A DNA stretch of 64,000 nucleotides from Steinernema hermaphroditum (Eukaryota; Nematoda; Chromadorea; Rhabditida; Steinernematidae), in NCBI GenBank assembly GCA_030435675.1, contig CM059621.1, positions 17,484,001 to 17,548,000 of the forward strand, given 5' to 3'. Numbering within the stretch: the stretch's first letter is position 1; every line of letters starts with the position of its first letter. The notes under the pieces were generated by a model, which searched no databases, had not been told where the DNA came from, and worked only from the letters and a program-made list of their open reading frames with translations. Below, one piece after another: positions 1-10,994 of this stretch. The translations under genes and the position numbers were made by a program.

Positions 1-23
1 AACGTACATCTACGTGATTTCAG

Positions 24-2215
24 CGATAAAGCAACTGCTGGAAGCTCCGGACGAATTGCCACCCGACTGGCGACCCATGCCACAAATGGACACTCCGGTG
101 GTGACGCCCCAGGGAGACCTGAGCCACGGCATGACTAGCCCTTACGGCAACTTCTTCGACGCCTCTGGAGCGCCACCTATGGCTGCCATGAATCCGTACT
201 ACAATCCGCACGCCTATCAGCAGATGCCCATGTACGACCCGACAGGGATGATGCCACACGGCATGCCGCCCATGATGCACCCACACGACGACCCGGTCCT
301 CTTCATGAGCCCATCGGAGATCACACAGATGAGTGAGATAAAACACAGCAGAACAATGGGTAACTCCTTGATTTAGACCTTCTGGACGTCTCTCCAGGCA
401 ACCACATGACCCCGATGTCCCAAGCCCCGATGTCTCAAGGCCAGCAAGCACAGCCACAACAACAACGCACGCCCACTGCCGACTCGTCTCTGGATGTCTT
501 GACCAACGAGATGTCCAGCAACATGTCCCTCAAGAATATGACGCCCAAGCCAAAGCAAGAACCTCTCAGCCCGGAGCAGATGGTGATCACGCCGCAGATG
601 ACTCCTCAAGCGCCTCAACCTCAAATGAACCATGTCAACCACGCAAATCAGCCGATTCTTCCAGGACCTTCCATGCAGCCCGGGCCGTCCAATGCGGCTT
701 CTGGGTCCAGAGCGTCCTGTAGCTATAACCATCGCGAAGTGAAGCGCGTTAAGAGCGAGGACCTCAGCCGACCCTCGACAAGCGGCGTTGCCGCTACCGT
801 ATCCCCGACGAATCCTTTCGCCCTAAAGGTGCGGCCATCCGACACCAGTGCCCAGGCACAGTTCCCCGAGCTATACGGTAGTCGGCGGAACCGGAATACC
901 AACTACCAGCACACATCTCTGACCACCGATCAGCCGCAGCAGGAAGACGACGACGAAGATCCGCTATTGAGGGAGTTCCAGCGACAGTACTCCGTGGATC
1001 TGGGGCCAGGAGAAGCGCCGCTTTCCAATTTAGAGGGTTCGAACCTGTTTTATACATCTCATTTACATAGATATGCTTTAGTGCCTCCCAGCTGGGCGAC
1101 TATAAGATATTACGAGTTCGACGAAATGGTCGGAACGTCGTACGAGGCGAAGACGAACGAAGTGTTTGTGGACGGGGGTCTCAATCCGGATCATAAATAC
1201 CGCTTTTGTCTTGGAGCGATTTCGAGCACCGTGCGGAACGACATATCGGAGAATGTCAGGTAAGGAGGAGCACTAGCCTGGGGCTTTTTGCAGTTAGAGA
1301 GACCCGGTCATGCATAAAAAAAAGTGTTTTAAAAGTTCAGAAAATTTGTGTCCCTTGTTTTCAAGCTGGCGATGATAAAATCCGGTCGTTGTTTTTGAGG
1401 TCGCTGAGCATGGGATCGTTGCAGTTAGAGCATGTTTCGACAGATAATAATAGCAAAATTTCTCTCCACTGCCCCTTTTTGCAGTTAAAGGGACCCGGTC
1501 ATGTACAAAATCTCCCTCGACTACTCTCTTAAACTTAAATGAGTACTGGTAATCGCCAACTTTCAGGCACAATATCGGAAAAGGCATTCGACTCCACTTG
1601 CAGGGAGAGGGAAACGTTTGGATAACAAACCTATCGAGGAACCCGGTTTTTGTGCACAGCTACTACATTGACAAGACCAATCAAGAGAACACTACGCGGA
1701 ATATCGCTAGGGTGCATCCATTGGCTTACGCTCAGGTAGCGTTTTGTCTCTTTGGCGGAGAGTCTTGTCACTACGCATATTTGAGATCCACATTTTCAGA
1801 TCTTCGACCTGAAGGACTGCTACGACCAGATCCGGAACCAGGACATGTTGAAGCAAATAGGCACCGCCTACCAAGAAGGAGTTCTCACTTTGGACAGGGC
1901 GCTCGAACTGAGCCAAGTGACCGAGGCCGAACTGCAGAGGGTAGCCCTAGTGCTCAATCTCGAAAATAACGATCCCTTTAGTCCGCCGCCATCAACGTCG
2001 ACGATTTCGGCAATTTGTGCACGATCAAGGTATCATTCGTAAAGGGCTGGGGTCCGGACTATCCTCGACGGTCAGTAAAGCAATGTCCCTGCTGGATTGA
2101 CATCCATGTCAACAGGTACACTCTGTTTCATGATGATCCATAATGATCGCTGATATTCAGAGCGCTCCAACTGCTCGACGAGGTCCTCCGTCATCCGAGA
2201 GTAGACTTCAGCTAA
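24..2215 (+). CDS. co-SMAD transcription factor (SMA-4/DAF-3/SMAD4-like), 5' part outside window
   Basis: This is the 3' part of a co-SMAD gene, a nuclear partner of receptor SMADs in TGF-beta/BMP signalling. Exons are 24-332, 377-1259, 1567-1735, 1800-1940, 1982-2115 and 2161-2215, with consistent phase (563 codons in window). The first ~300 residues are a Met/Pro/Gln-rich linker. The MH2 domain begins near WATIRYYEFDEMVG and continues through RFCLGAISS, HNIGKGIRLHLQGEGNVW, SFVKGWGPDYPRRSVKQ and RALQLLDEVL, closely matching Medea/SMAD4. The C-terminus lacks an SSXS phosphorylation tail, as expected for a co-SMAD. The MH1 domain must lie upstream of the window. A 41-bp intron (1941-1981) is needed to keep frame into the C-terminal MH2 block. 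A poly(A) signal AATAAA lies at 2333-2338. Whether it is the sma-4 or daf-3 orthologue cannot be decided here. Confidence 0.93.
1260..1566 (+). repeat. SMAD intron with an internally repeated motif
   Basis: This 307-bp intron carries two diverged copies of a segment built around TTTTTGCAGTTARAGRGACC followed by CGGTCATG, near 1286-1316 and 1476-1508. A shorter relative, GTTGCAGTTAGAGCATG, lies near 1419-1436. Each copy contains an acceptor-like TTTTTGCAG that is not used in the exon model. Origin unknown. Confidence 0.5.
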
Positions 2216-2623
2216 AGAATAATATGTATATCGAATACTCTATGTGATAGTAGAAGAGTTATTTATTCAAAGCTTTCATATTACGACATATGACCATAGA
2301 GATTTATTGAGAGCCTTAACATTTTTATTCCTAATAAATATATTGACTATTATAATGATTCGTTGACAGATCTAAGGTCATATGGTCGAGCTTTAGGAAG
2401 CTTTAAGTTTGCGGAAACTACATTCTGAAAGCAGGTGTGGATCATACTGTGGGCGTGTTGGAAACAGAGCTGCACAGTAACATTACTCTCAAAGCCAATG
2501 CCATTTTTTATTTAATTTCTTAATATAATAAACTCTATTTTTGCGAAAATACAGGGATATTTTATTACACAATCGGAGGTCACAACGGCGGTTAAAGATT
2601 AAGACATCAAAACACTATGCATA
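2216..2623. other. intergenic, convergent 3' regions
   Basis: AT-rich spacer between the convergent SMAD and ETF-beta genes. It holds a forward AATAAA at 2333-2338 and a reverse one at 2566-2561. No coding signal is seen. Confidence 0.6.
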
Positions 2624-3464
2624 TCATTGCAGGACATCCTTCTCCTTGAGTTTTACCAGGAGAGTTGGGACATCGGGAACAAACTCACCAGCTTTACGGT
2701 TGGGAGCCTCTGAAACCTCGATAATATCGGTTTGAGAAATCATGTCAACACCCAACTGGTCGGGAGTCATTTTTTCGATCGGCTTCTTCTTAGCCTTCAT
2801 GATGTTAGGGAGGGTTGCGTAGCGAGGAGTGTTCAGACGCAGATCGGCGCTGAGTACGGCGGGAACTTTCACTCGAACGATGTCCACGCCACCGTCGATT
2901 TCGCGAGTCACTTTGAGATGTGTTCCGCCGTCTCCTTCGACCTTGTTGGCGAACATCGCCTGAGGCCAGTTCAGCATTCCTGCCAGCAATTGACCCGTTT
3001 GTCCAGCGTCGTCATCGATGGCCTAAAGTGGGGCATGTAGGGAGGCTCTGTCGTAAGAATACGATACTCCAAGATGTTAAAAAAGTGTTCACCCTTACCT
3101 GTTTTCCAACAACAACGATGTCAAACTTCTGGTCCTGCACGATCTTCTTCAGTGCCTGGGCAACATGCAAAGGCTCCACCTTCTCGGCGGCCGCATCATC
3201 GACCGAAATGTGGATTGCCTTGTCGGCACCTTTGGCCAAAGCTGTTCGAAGAACCTCTTGGCTCTTGGCGGTGCCAAAAGAGACAGCTACGACCTCCTTA
3301 GCGATCTTGGCTTCCTTCAGTTTGACCGCTTCCTCGAGAGCGATTTCGTCGAAAGGGTTCATTGAGTGTTGCACGTTGTTGGTGACAACTCCGAGTTTGT
3401 CGGGGCGGACGCGAACCTTCACGGCATAGTCTACGACTCGTTTGACTCCAACAAGTACGCGCAT
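2624..3464 (-). CDS. ETFB: electron transfer flavoprotein beta subunit
   Basis: Mitochondrial matrix ETF-beta; with ETF-alpha it passes electrons from acyl-CoA dehydrogenases to ETF:ubiquinone oxidoreductase. There are two exons, 3464-3099 and 3022-2624, joined across a 76-bp intron and giving 254 aa (human 255). The start [16 protein letters not shown] aligns with the family N-terminus. [19 protein letters not shown], the [11 protein letters not shown] nucleotide-binding segment, [25 protein letters not shown] and the C-terminal LLVKLKE are all present. The gene is convergent with the SMAD gene; the reverse-strand AATAAA at 2566-2561 probably ends it. No presequence is seen, as usual for ETF-beta. 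Confidence 0.96.
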
Positions 3465-3842
3465 TTCGATGTATTAGCTGGAACTAAAGTTGGACAGGTT
3501 TATGTGAACTGTATGCGATGCAAATACACATCGTGCAAATGGGCATGTGCATCGCAAAAAAATGACAAGTAGAGATAGATACTGTGGATGGTTTGGTGGT
3601 CAAAGGGGCGGCCGACACCCTCTCCGATGATGATAGATTCAAGTTGAACGTTTTTTGGCGCCATTTTTCGGCCCAAGGCGGGAAACATATCGAGAGATTC
3701 GGAATCGAACGTTGAACCAAGTTTCCGGGATCCGGTTGGTCAGACCAGAAAGCAGAAAGCTCCCGCAATTTGAATTTCTGAATGACTTTCTAATAGACGT
3801 CTGCTAGATTCATGTACAGATGTCTTTTTCAGCCACCCTGTA

Positions 3843-5141
3843 CAGGGTTATCGGAAAGTTCTGCAACATTTTTTGCAATGCTAATTTTCGCAATTTTTCG
3901 GAGTTTTTGCGCGTGTTTCTCGTTATATTCGTGTTGCGCGACTCTTTTTACCCCTATATTCGCTGTCAATAATGCTGTATTAGCTGTTATTCAGGGTAAA
4001 AATGGTTTCGAAAGTGTGCGTTGCGCGATCGTTGAGCTCCATTGCGGCGGAAGCTCAAATCCCGAGATTTGCAAAACCCTCAAACTTCGCCGAGATGCCG
4101 TCAAACGCGTGGTGGATCGATTTAGGGAAACTGGCGACGTCCAGGACCGTCCCCGAAGCGGAAGAAAAAAGACTGCAAGAACTCCACAAGTCCGAGAGGC
4201 CGTTCGAAAGATGATCAAGCGCAATCCCGACCGATCCATCATGAAGCTGGCCAAGAAGTACAAAATCGGCTACGCATCGATGCACAAGCTTGTCACCGAG
4301 GATCTCCATCTCAAGAGCTACAAAATAAGCCGCGGACACCTGCTAACCGATGCGAAAAAGGCCGAACGTCTTCAGAAGTGCAAGAAGCTGAGAGCCGAGA
4401 GCCGCGGGTCCGGATTCGCCAATGTGGTCTTCTCCGATGAGAAGATTTTTACCATCTAAGCGGTCCACAACTCCCAGAATCACTGTTCCCTGCTGCAGAA
4501 AGGCTCCTCGCGTACGAAGCACGTTAAAACAAACCATTTACCCAATTCTGTGATGGTTTGGGGCGAAATCTGCGCAACTAGAAAAATTTTCCCGGTTTTC
4601 GTTGAAAAAGGTGTGAAAATGGACTCTCAGGTGTAGCAATAAGAGATCTTGGTGAAGCATCTGATTCCCTGGACCGAAAAACACTTATAGGACCACGGAC
4701 GGGTGTTCCAGCATGACTGGGCACACGCCCATGGATCCAAATCAACGATGAGCTTCTTGGAAGACCAAATCCCATGGTTTTGGGACAAGTCAGTTTGGCC
4801 CTCAAACTCGCCGGATTTAAACCCGATGGACTACGCAATTTGGTCCATTCTGGAGGAAAAAGCCTGCCGAAGAAGACACGCCACCTTGGACGACTTGAAG
4901 CGCGATCTCCTGGCCGCTTGGGAAGAAATCAGCGTGGAAACACCCGCGGCGATCGTCGAAAATTTCAAGAAGCGAGTGAAGGCCTTCTATCGACGCTAGA
5001 GGAGGCCATTTTGAATGAAATTCACGTTTTATGTGTAATTCAGCGTGCTGAATAACGTAGTATTGTTCGTTTTTGGAATTAAAATGGTTTTGTTTGAGAA
5101 AAATTGTGTTTTTCATGTTGCAGAACTTTCCGATAACCCTG
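3843..5141 (+). mobile_element. mariner-type (DD37D, maT-like) transposon, decayed
   Basis: A 1299-bp element bounded by perfect 27-bp terminal inverted repeats (3843-3869 and 5115-5141, starting CAGGGTTATCGGAAAGTTCT) and flanked by TA at 3841-3842 and 5142-5143, the IS630/Tc1/mariner target duplication. The internal frame resembles a mariner-type transposase: paired helix-turn-helix region (IVELHCGGSSNPEICKTLKL), then catalytic aspartates in FSDEKIFT, FQHDWAHAH and SPDLNPMDYAIW. Exactly 37 residues separate the second and third aspartates, giving DD37D. It sits between the 5' ends of ETF-beta and the UGT gene. Confidence 0.92.
3986..4999 (+). pseudogene. mariner/maT transposase pseudogene with four in-frame stops
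   Basis: One reading frame can be followed through the element without indels, but stops occur at 4457-4459, 4634-4636, 4640-4642 and 4688-4690. The frame is open upstream to about 3812, and no good in-frame ATG precedes the helix-turn-helix region; the ATG at 4002 is in another frame. After the stops the catalytic C-terminal part runs open to 4999 with SPDLNPMDY and ILEEKACRRRHATLDDLK. The copy cannot make full-length transposase. The intact termini mean it could still be mobilised in trans, which is inference. Confidence 0.85.
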
Positions 5142-5371
5142 TATAACCTCAGCTCGACCGGACAATATTAGCTATGCACAACTTATGTAGTAGCAGAGTC
5201 CGAATCGCATCATCATAGGCTACATGTTCTCTGTTCGGCGACCTCCCTATACCGTCTGTTGACACAAGACCTCTTATTTTTTGTGTTCGTCAGTGTTGCC
5301 ACTATGTAGACGATGTGTTATCACTATCAGACGCATTCATTTGGAATTCCATAAGCAAGCAGTGGTGCGCT

Positions 5372-8300
5372 ATGATCCCAGATAAAGCGGTTGTTATACT
5401 CTTCATCGGCCTTCTGTTTACTCCATCTGTGCGATGTGCCAACATTTTGATTACCGTCATGCACGACTCCATCAGCCACATAAACAGCATGAAACCGTAC
5501 TTCCTTCGGTACTGTTCAGACTGGCGATCGTAGATCAGATAAGAATTGAATTTCAGATTAGGCAAAGCGGGACACAATGTAACCGTTCTTGATACGACGG
5601 CCGATGTGAAGCCGAAATATTTTGGTGAACATGTGAATGTCTATCATCTGCACGTTCCCGAAAAGGAAAACTATCGAGATACGTTGGGAACCGCGCTGTG
5701 GACTCCGAATCCTTCGCCCATTTCGGTTCCTTTGCTATGTGCGATGCAGAATGAGGTTTTCAAAAAGATGCTGGATGAGCATCACGAACAGGTAGGGACA
5801 GAAAGAAAGTCTATGTTAAAAGCTGGGGTACTCGCTTTTTGTAGAAGTTTCTACGCGTATAGGGCCTATGAGTTTATGAGAGACATGCAAAAGAAAGTAG
5901 GGGGCATGGATTGAAAAAGGCCAATTCCTTTTGAGACTTTTCACAATTACAACAATGTAGTCAAATAATAATACAATATAATAATACGGTATTACAATCA
6001 TCTTCGTAGACCTTTTCTGAACCCAAGTCCTCGTCTTATTCTGCGGTTCTGCTGAAGCGAACCAGGAGTCATGCTTGAGTGGTTTCCCGTGAAGTCGAAT
6101 GACTGATTTTTTCCTACTTTTGCTCACCATCCAGAACGCAACAATCACGAGGGCACATTGCTGTCCTCTCCCCTGTACTATCACATCCTGAAGAAAAATT
6201 CACCATTGACGTCCACTGTTGCTCGTGACCCTCCCAATCTATGTTGAAACATAGAAAAGGGCTATGAAAGAAGAATTTGGATCATAGATGTGACACAATC
6301 TCAAGAGAGGTGCTTCTCCGGTGGCCACATGTTGACGAACGACCATAAAGCGAGTGTTCATTTGTTTTTCTTCGATCTCATCCGAAAATTTTGCGATAGG
6401 AATATGATGAAATTGCTCGAAATTTCGGTACTCGAATAACATCTCTGCTTAAAAGGGTCACTTCCCACAATGTTGGTTTTCGGGGTCGACGCAATTGTGA
6501 GTGAAATCGGATTTTCTGAACACTGCGAAGACTTTGAGATAGGACACCCTTGCCCGAACCGTGTGAGCAGAAAAAAACTAAAATAGTTTTGGGAATAGGC
6601 CATATTATGTTCAGCTCAGCTTTCATCTTCCTTAATAGCAATTGTTGCAGATGAAACCCGTAATCAACCAAAGATGGGATCTAATCGTCTCGGACGAACT
6701 TTTTGGCGTTCACCAATTTGCACTGGACATGCACCACTTCCGGCAACACAAGACTCCTTACATCGTTTTTGGAACTACGAACAATCTCTTCAGCACCCAA
6801 GTCTACAGTTCTCTTGGTTGCTCCTCTGTGACCGTACAAATCTAAATCCGTCAGTTCAGGTCACACTGGGCCCTCGCAGATGCACACTTACATCAGCACA
6901 CCGAGAGATGATGATGACCTTTATAGACCGGACAGTTTCTGGAGCAGGTTGGAGAACTTCAACCAGCATGCGTTGGAATATTTCAGCATGGAGTATTTCT
7001 GTAGGTTTTAAGAAAAAGGGATTTATGTTTTGGGCTCCTTTAGTATACATGATCGATGGGCTGTCGGAGATGAGAAAGCTGGATATCCACGACTTTTCAT
7101 GGTGGAAGTACTACGAACATGCAGCGCTGGTGTTCACCGAATCGTTCGATCGGATCGGACATCCCATTCCAGGTTGGCTGTTTAAAAATGGTCGTGACAA
7201 TCAGAAATGACAATCACAGACCGAAAAGTGCTATCTTTGTAGCATTTTGAATTTGATGTTTAATGTGATGTTGAATAATTACGTCCTTTGCATAGAAATA
7301 GAATCATAGAAACAAAACGGCGCCCAGTCACTATCGCGCAGCTTAGTCAGTTACGAGACTCTGAATCAGTGAAGCGAATTGAGCCGCAACCAAGTCACCT
7401 GAGACAAGCCGGACACGAACCGAGCTACCTGAGCCATAATCTTATAACCAGCGCCAGAGCCGGCTCCGGCTTGGATGGCGAAATATCAGCGGGCCGGTCG
7501 CCTCTACAGGGCAATCTCCAACAGCTTTTCTTGATAGATAGGAGGGAGCTGCAAAAATTACTATCCGAACTTAGCAGAAAGGTTCCAATCCTAAAAGTGG
7601 TGTCAAATTTGAAAATTCGGCAATCGAAACGTTATGTAAAGGATGTGGCTATTTATAATTTTTAAAGGGTGTCGATGCCGCCACTGTACGAACATTGACA
7701 TTTTCAGAAGGAAATGATTTCGTTGGCATCGGCTCCCATTGTGGCTCTTTAAAATCTCTCCCCCGGAAATATCTCGATTTCATCGAAGATCCCACTTCCC
7801 GAGGGACAATCTACATCGCCTTCGGAAGCAACCTCCTCTGGGACTACGCTCCGAAGCGGGTCTTTCGGTCATTCACCGATGCAATCAAGAGACTCACTGA
7901 TTACCATATAATCTTTGTTTACAACGGAAAACAGAATCTGACGCTTGGAAACCATGTCATGATTACTCCGTGGGCTCCACAGATTGATATTTTGATGCAT
8001 CAGAAGACGAAGCTATTCATCAGCCATGGAGGTCTCAAAAGGTGGTTTCAGGAGGTTTCTTCAATGTAGGGATAATTCAAAGTTTTAGTGTAAAAGAAGC
8101 ACTGTGCTCCAACACGCCAGTCCTCTACCTCCCCGTCTTCTCCGAGCAGTCTTACAACGCTCGGCTGGCAGTGGAAAAAGGCGTCGCTGGAGTGGTGGAC
8201 AAGTTCACAGTAACGGCAGAGGATGTGGTTAGGCAAGCCAGAAAGGTACCGTATAGGAGCCTATTATGGAGTGAATTAAGGAGGTCTTTTTAGATTTTGA

Positions 8301-8524
8301 ACAATCCATCGTACCAATCAAAGATCCACAAACTGCGAAATGTGCTTTTGGACCGACCGATGCCTTCCGCCGACCTTTCGGTGTTCTATACGGAAAGAGT
8401 CATTAGGCGCAAGGGTGAGAAGATTGCGTTCGACCGAAGAGGGAAGAAACTGACCTGGTGGGAGCATCTCAATTTGACGTTAGGATCTCTTTTCATCACA
8501 TGCTGTGTAATACTGTCACTTTGA
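5372..8524 (+). CDS. UDP-glucuronosyltransferase (UGT)
   Basis: ER membrane enzyme that transfers sugar from UDP-sugars to small lipophilic acceptors in phase II detoxification. Eight exons (5372-5508, 5557-5791, 6651-6816, 6860-7000, 7044-7172, 7708-8041, 8089-8245, 8294-8524) give 509 aa, the usual UGT length. Residues 1-24 look like a signal peptide. The donor-binding half contains GTIYIAFGSN, TPWAPQIDILMH, KLFISHGGLKSVKEAL and PVFSEQSYNARL, the UGT signature. A hydrophobic C-terminal segment (SLFITCCVILSL) ends the protein, so the cytosolic tail is almost absent and the usual dilysine tail is missing. Introns 2 (859 bp) and 5 (535 bp) are much longer than the 43-48 bp of the others. I cannot name the paralogue. 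Confidence 0.93.
7173..7707 (+). other. UGT intron 5, no coding support
   Basis: The 535-bp intron holds an open frame at 7288-7665 without family resemblance. The exon phases on both sides join cleanly without it (PIP then EGNDFVG), so I treat it as non-coding. It is rich in GAGCCGG/CCGGCTC motifs also seen near 13460 and 16080, suggesting a dispersed repeat. Confidence 0.45.
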
Positions 8525-9107
8525 CAGATATGTTTTTTTTTAATTTCATAAAAAAAAACAATTGCTTAAGTGGACATAGTGTTGCAGAGGTAGGCATAAA
8601 ACAAGGGCATGGATGAGTGGTATAAAACATGGATGGACAGGAAACATGGACAAGGTGTAGGCTGCGCGACCAACTTCATGAACAGCCTTGATTTTCATGA
8701 TTTTGACAGTCAATCATGGCTCTCGAATGGTGACTTTGACATTGCATCGGCATAAAAACTGAGGTAGCTCTATAGAAGATCACAGGGCGCTACCGCATTC
8801 CTACCGAAATGCAGGGGTGACCTGCTTACAGTGATTCGTTTACTGAGCAGAGTTGGCGGGTTCGGGTTTTCGGGTCAGGTGATCTAGATGATCTAGAAGA
8901 ATCCAGTAGACTCATCATTATGACGCGATAGAACTTGACTACTATGTTTGTGTATCAACTGTTGCGAAACGCACCACCAAATCCAAGTTTATGAAGTAGT
9001 TTTTTATTGTATAACCCGACATAGTTTTCCACCGAACACAGCACAACACCAATAAACACTTCAGATCACTTTGACTACTAGCAAAGACGGTAAGGACCGC
9101 CTCCTTC
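8525..9107. other. intergenic 3' region
   Basis: Spacer between the convergent UGT and RPB11 genes. A forward poly(A)-rich stretch follows the UGT stop at about 8546. No gene is seen. Confidence 0.5.
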
Positions 9108-9501
9108 TCAAGACTGCTCCTTGTCGGCGACGGCCTCACGGAAACGTTCCTCGAAAAGCGACAACTCGGCCATGAGATCGGTGATGGCGCTGGTCAGAGC
9201 GTCGGCGGGAGTCGTGTCGGATGTCGTTTGGATTCTCAAGATGATCTTGTGGTCAAGAGGGTGGGGATTGCGATAGCCGGCGAAGAGGACTTGGGGGTCC
9301 TTGAGGAGCTGACTGAGAAATAAAACTGTACACCAAAAAGTAAAGTTTTCAGACTTACTGCTTGATGAGATTTCCCAGAGTGTGGTCCTCTTTCAAGATC
9401 GTAAAAATCGCGGCGTTTGGCACCTTTGTGTCCTTCTCGAAAGTGATCTTCTTCTCTCCATCGAAAACAAGGAATGATTCGAATGAGGCTGGGGCGTTCA
9501 T
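9108..9501 (-). CDS. rpb-11: RNA polymerase II subunit RPB11
   Basis: Core subunit that dimerises with RPB3 during Pol II assembly. Two exons, 9501-9359 and 9312-9108, flank a 46-bp intron and give 115 aa (human POLR2J 117). The protein begins [18 protein letters not shown] and contains [40 protein letters not shown] and [17 protein letters not shown], the RPB11/alpha dimerisation signature. The start is 190 bp from the oppositely directed start of the Pol III subunit gene at 9691, so one short promoter region serves both. Confidence 0.96.
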
Positions 9502-9690
9502 CCTTCGAGAGGCGAGGAATACTCAAAATAAAAACAGTCGGATATGCAAAAAAAGCGCCAAAGCGATGCCCAATCCGAAATAGCGCTAATGGGATGTCGC
9601 GGTGAGAGCTCTCATAAAAATCGAACTGCGAAAGCGATGCAGAAGGCAAATCAAATAATACACCCAGAGAATCGTAGAGTGACTCCGAGA
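9502..9690. promoter_or_regulatory. 190-bp divergent promoter between RPB11 and POLR3K-like genes
   Basis: The two start codons (9501 on minus, 9691 on plus) are separated by only this segment, so it must hold the promoters or trans-splice leaders of a Pol II and a Pol III subunit gene. I see no clear TATA box. Shared regulation is inferred from the arrangement. Confidence 0.6.
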
Positions 9691-10758
9691 ATGTTGACCT
9701 TCTGTCCAGAATGTGGATCTCTTCTCCAGCTGGACAATAGCGGCGAAGTCAATCGATTTCTATGCCCGTCTTGTCCCTATGCTCTTCCGGTTACGAGAAT
9801 GGTAAGATCTAGCTATTATAGGGTGTGGCAAAAATTATTTGACTTTCAAAAGTGCCGCGGATGCTAATTCTTTCGGTCTCTGGCTGATCCTTCTTTTGGC
9901 GGAAAGATCTAGACTATGTATGTGGCGTAAAAACGGAACCTTCCGCATCGAAATTGATAGAAAGACTTGACACCTTGCCAACGAAATTTGTAAATCATAT
10001 TTTCAGATATCAAGCAAGTTCTGCCCCAAACTGAAAGATTTGGACGAGGTTCTCGGAGGTCCTAGTGCATGGGAGAACGCCCAAATCACTGATGGTATGT
10101 TTCGTTTGCTTGAACGTTTGACGTTTTGTTGAAATTGTCAATTTAAACGCTAAGAACATCGCGTCAAAACATAATCCCATCCAGATGCAGCTCATATCAG
10201 CTGATACACAAAAATCTCGTCCCTACAGAGACTATCTCCATACCTTAAATAGGAACATTTAAAGGTGCCCCTACCGATTCGGCTACACACTACTACTACT
10301 GGCTGAGTGTATTGTTTGTGTATAACATTAGTGGCCAATAGGCACTCTAATCACGCTGAAATGGCATGATGTCCTTTCTCACCAAGGACACATCCGTGTC
10401 ATAAGGTCGTCCACTCGCTCTATCAGAAATGAACTGAGTGAGCAGTCGTTCTTGGCACAGTGATCGGCAAATGACAAATAGTGACTTGCCTATCGTGTGA
10501 AAGATTTGCCTTACACATTTAAGTACACGTGGACACAATTCACTTATTCCTATCCGAAGTTCGAACAATCAAAAAACGAAGAAATGGCCAAGAAAAACAT
10601 TTCTGATCTGTGCAATTTGTGTCCTTTCAGAAAGGTGTCCTCGCTGCTCACACGATCGGGCCTACTTCATGCAACTGCAGACGCGGAGTGCCGATGAGCC
10701 GATGACGACGTTCTATCGATGTGCGAACAAGGAGTGCGCCCACCGATGGAAGGAGTGA
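9691..10758 (+). CDS. POLR3K: RNA polymerase III subunit RPC11/RPC10 (POLR3K)
   Basis: TFIIS-like subunit that gives Pol III RNA-cleavage activity and aids termination and reinitiation. Exons 9691-9801, 10007-10094 and 10631-10758 give 108 aa, identical in length to human POLR3K. The N-terminal zinc ribbon has CPECG and CPSCPY. The central [17 protein letters not shown] is diagnostic. The C-terminal TFIIS-type ribbon has [20 protein letters not shown] then [12 protein letters not shown], including the catalytic acidic hairpin RSADEPMT. A poly(A) signal lies at 10805-10810. The next gene follows on the same strand, so this may be the first gene of a small operon. Confidence 0.96.
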
Positions 10759-10994
10759 TCGCACGGGTAGTGGTGTTGTTGTTTGTTGATTTGTCTGTTA
10801 CTCTAATAAAGTCTAAGTTACCGTCACTATTGGGTGCGTCGTGCGATTCTTTTCTGAGATACCCTCCTGGTTACTGGCTCTGGAACTACAAGATCGCTAA
10901 AAGATACGATAGGTTACAGACAGGTTGTTAGATTTATTTCCTGAAATTATGCAAATATTTATTTGTATGCTAACCAGTTTCAGACGATAGACGT

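Noticed and set aside
5792..6650. Minus-strand open frames inside UGT intron 2
   Set aside because: They lie fully within a long intron whose flanking exons join in phase, and none shows family resemblance.
7288..7665. 125-codon frame in UGT intron 5
   Set aside because: Exon 5 to exon 6 splicing restores a normal UGT sequence, so the frame is not needed.
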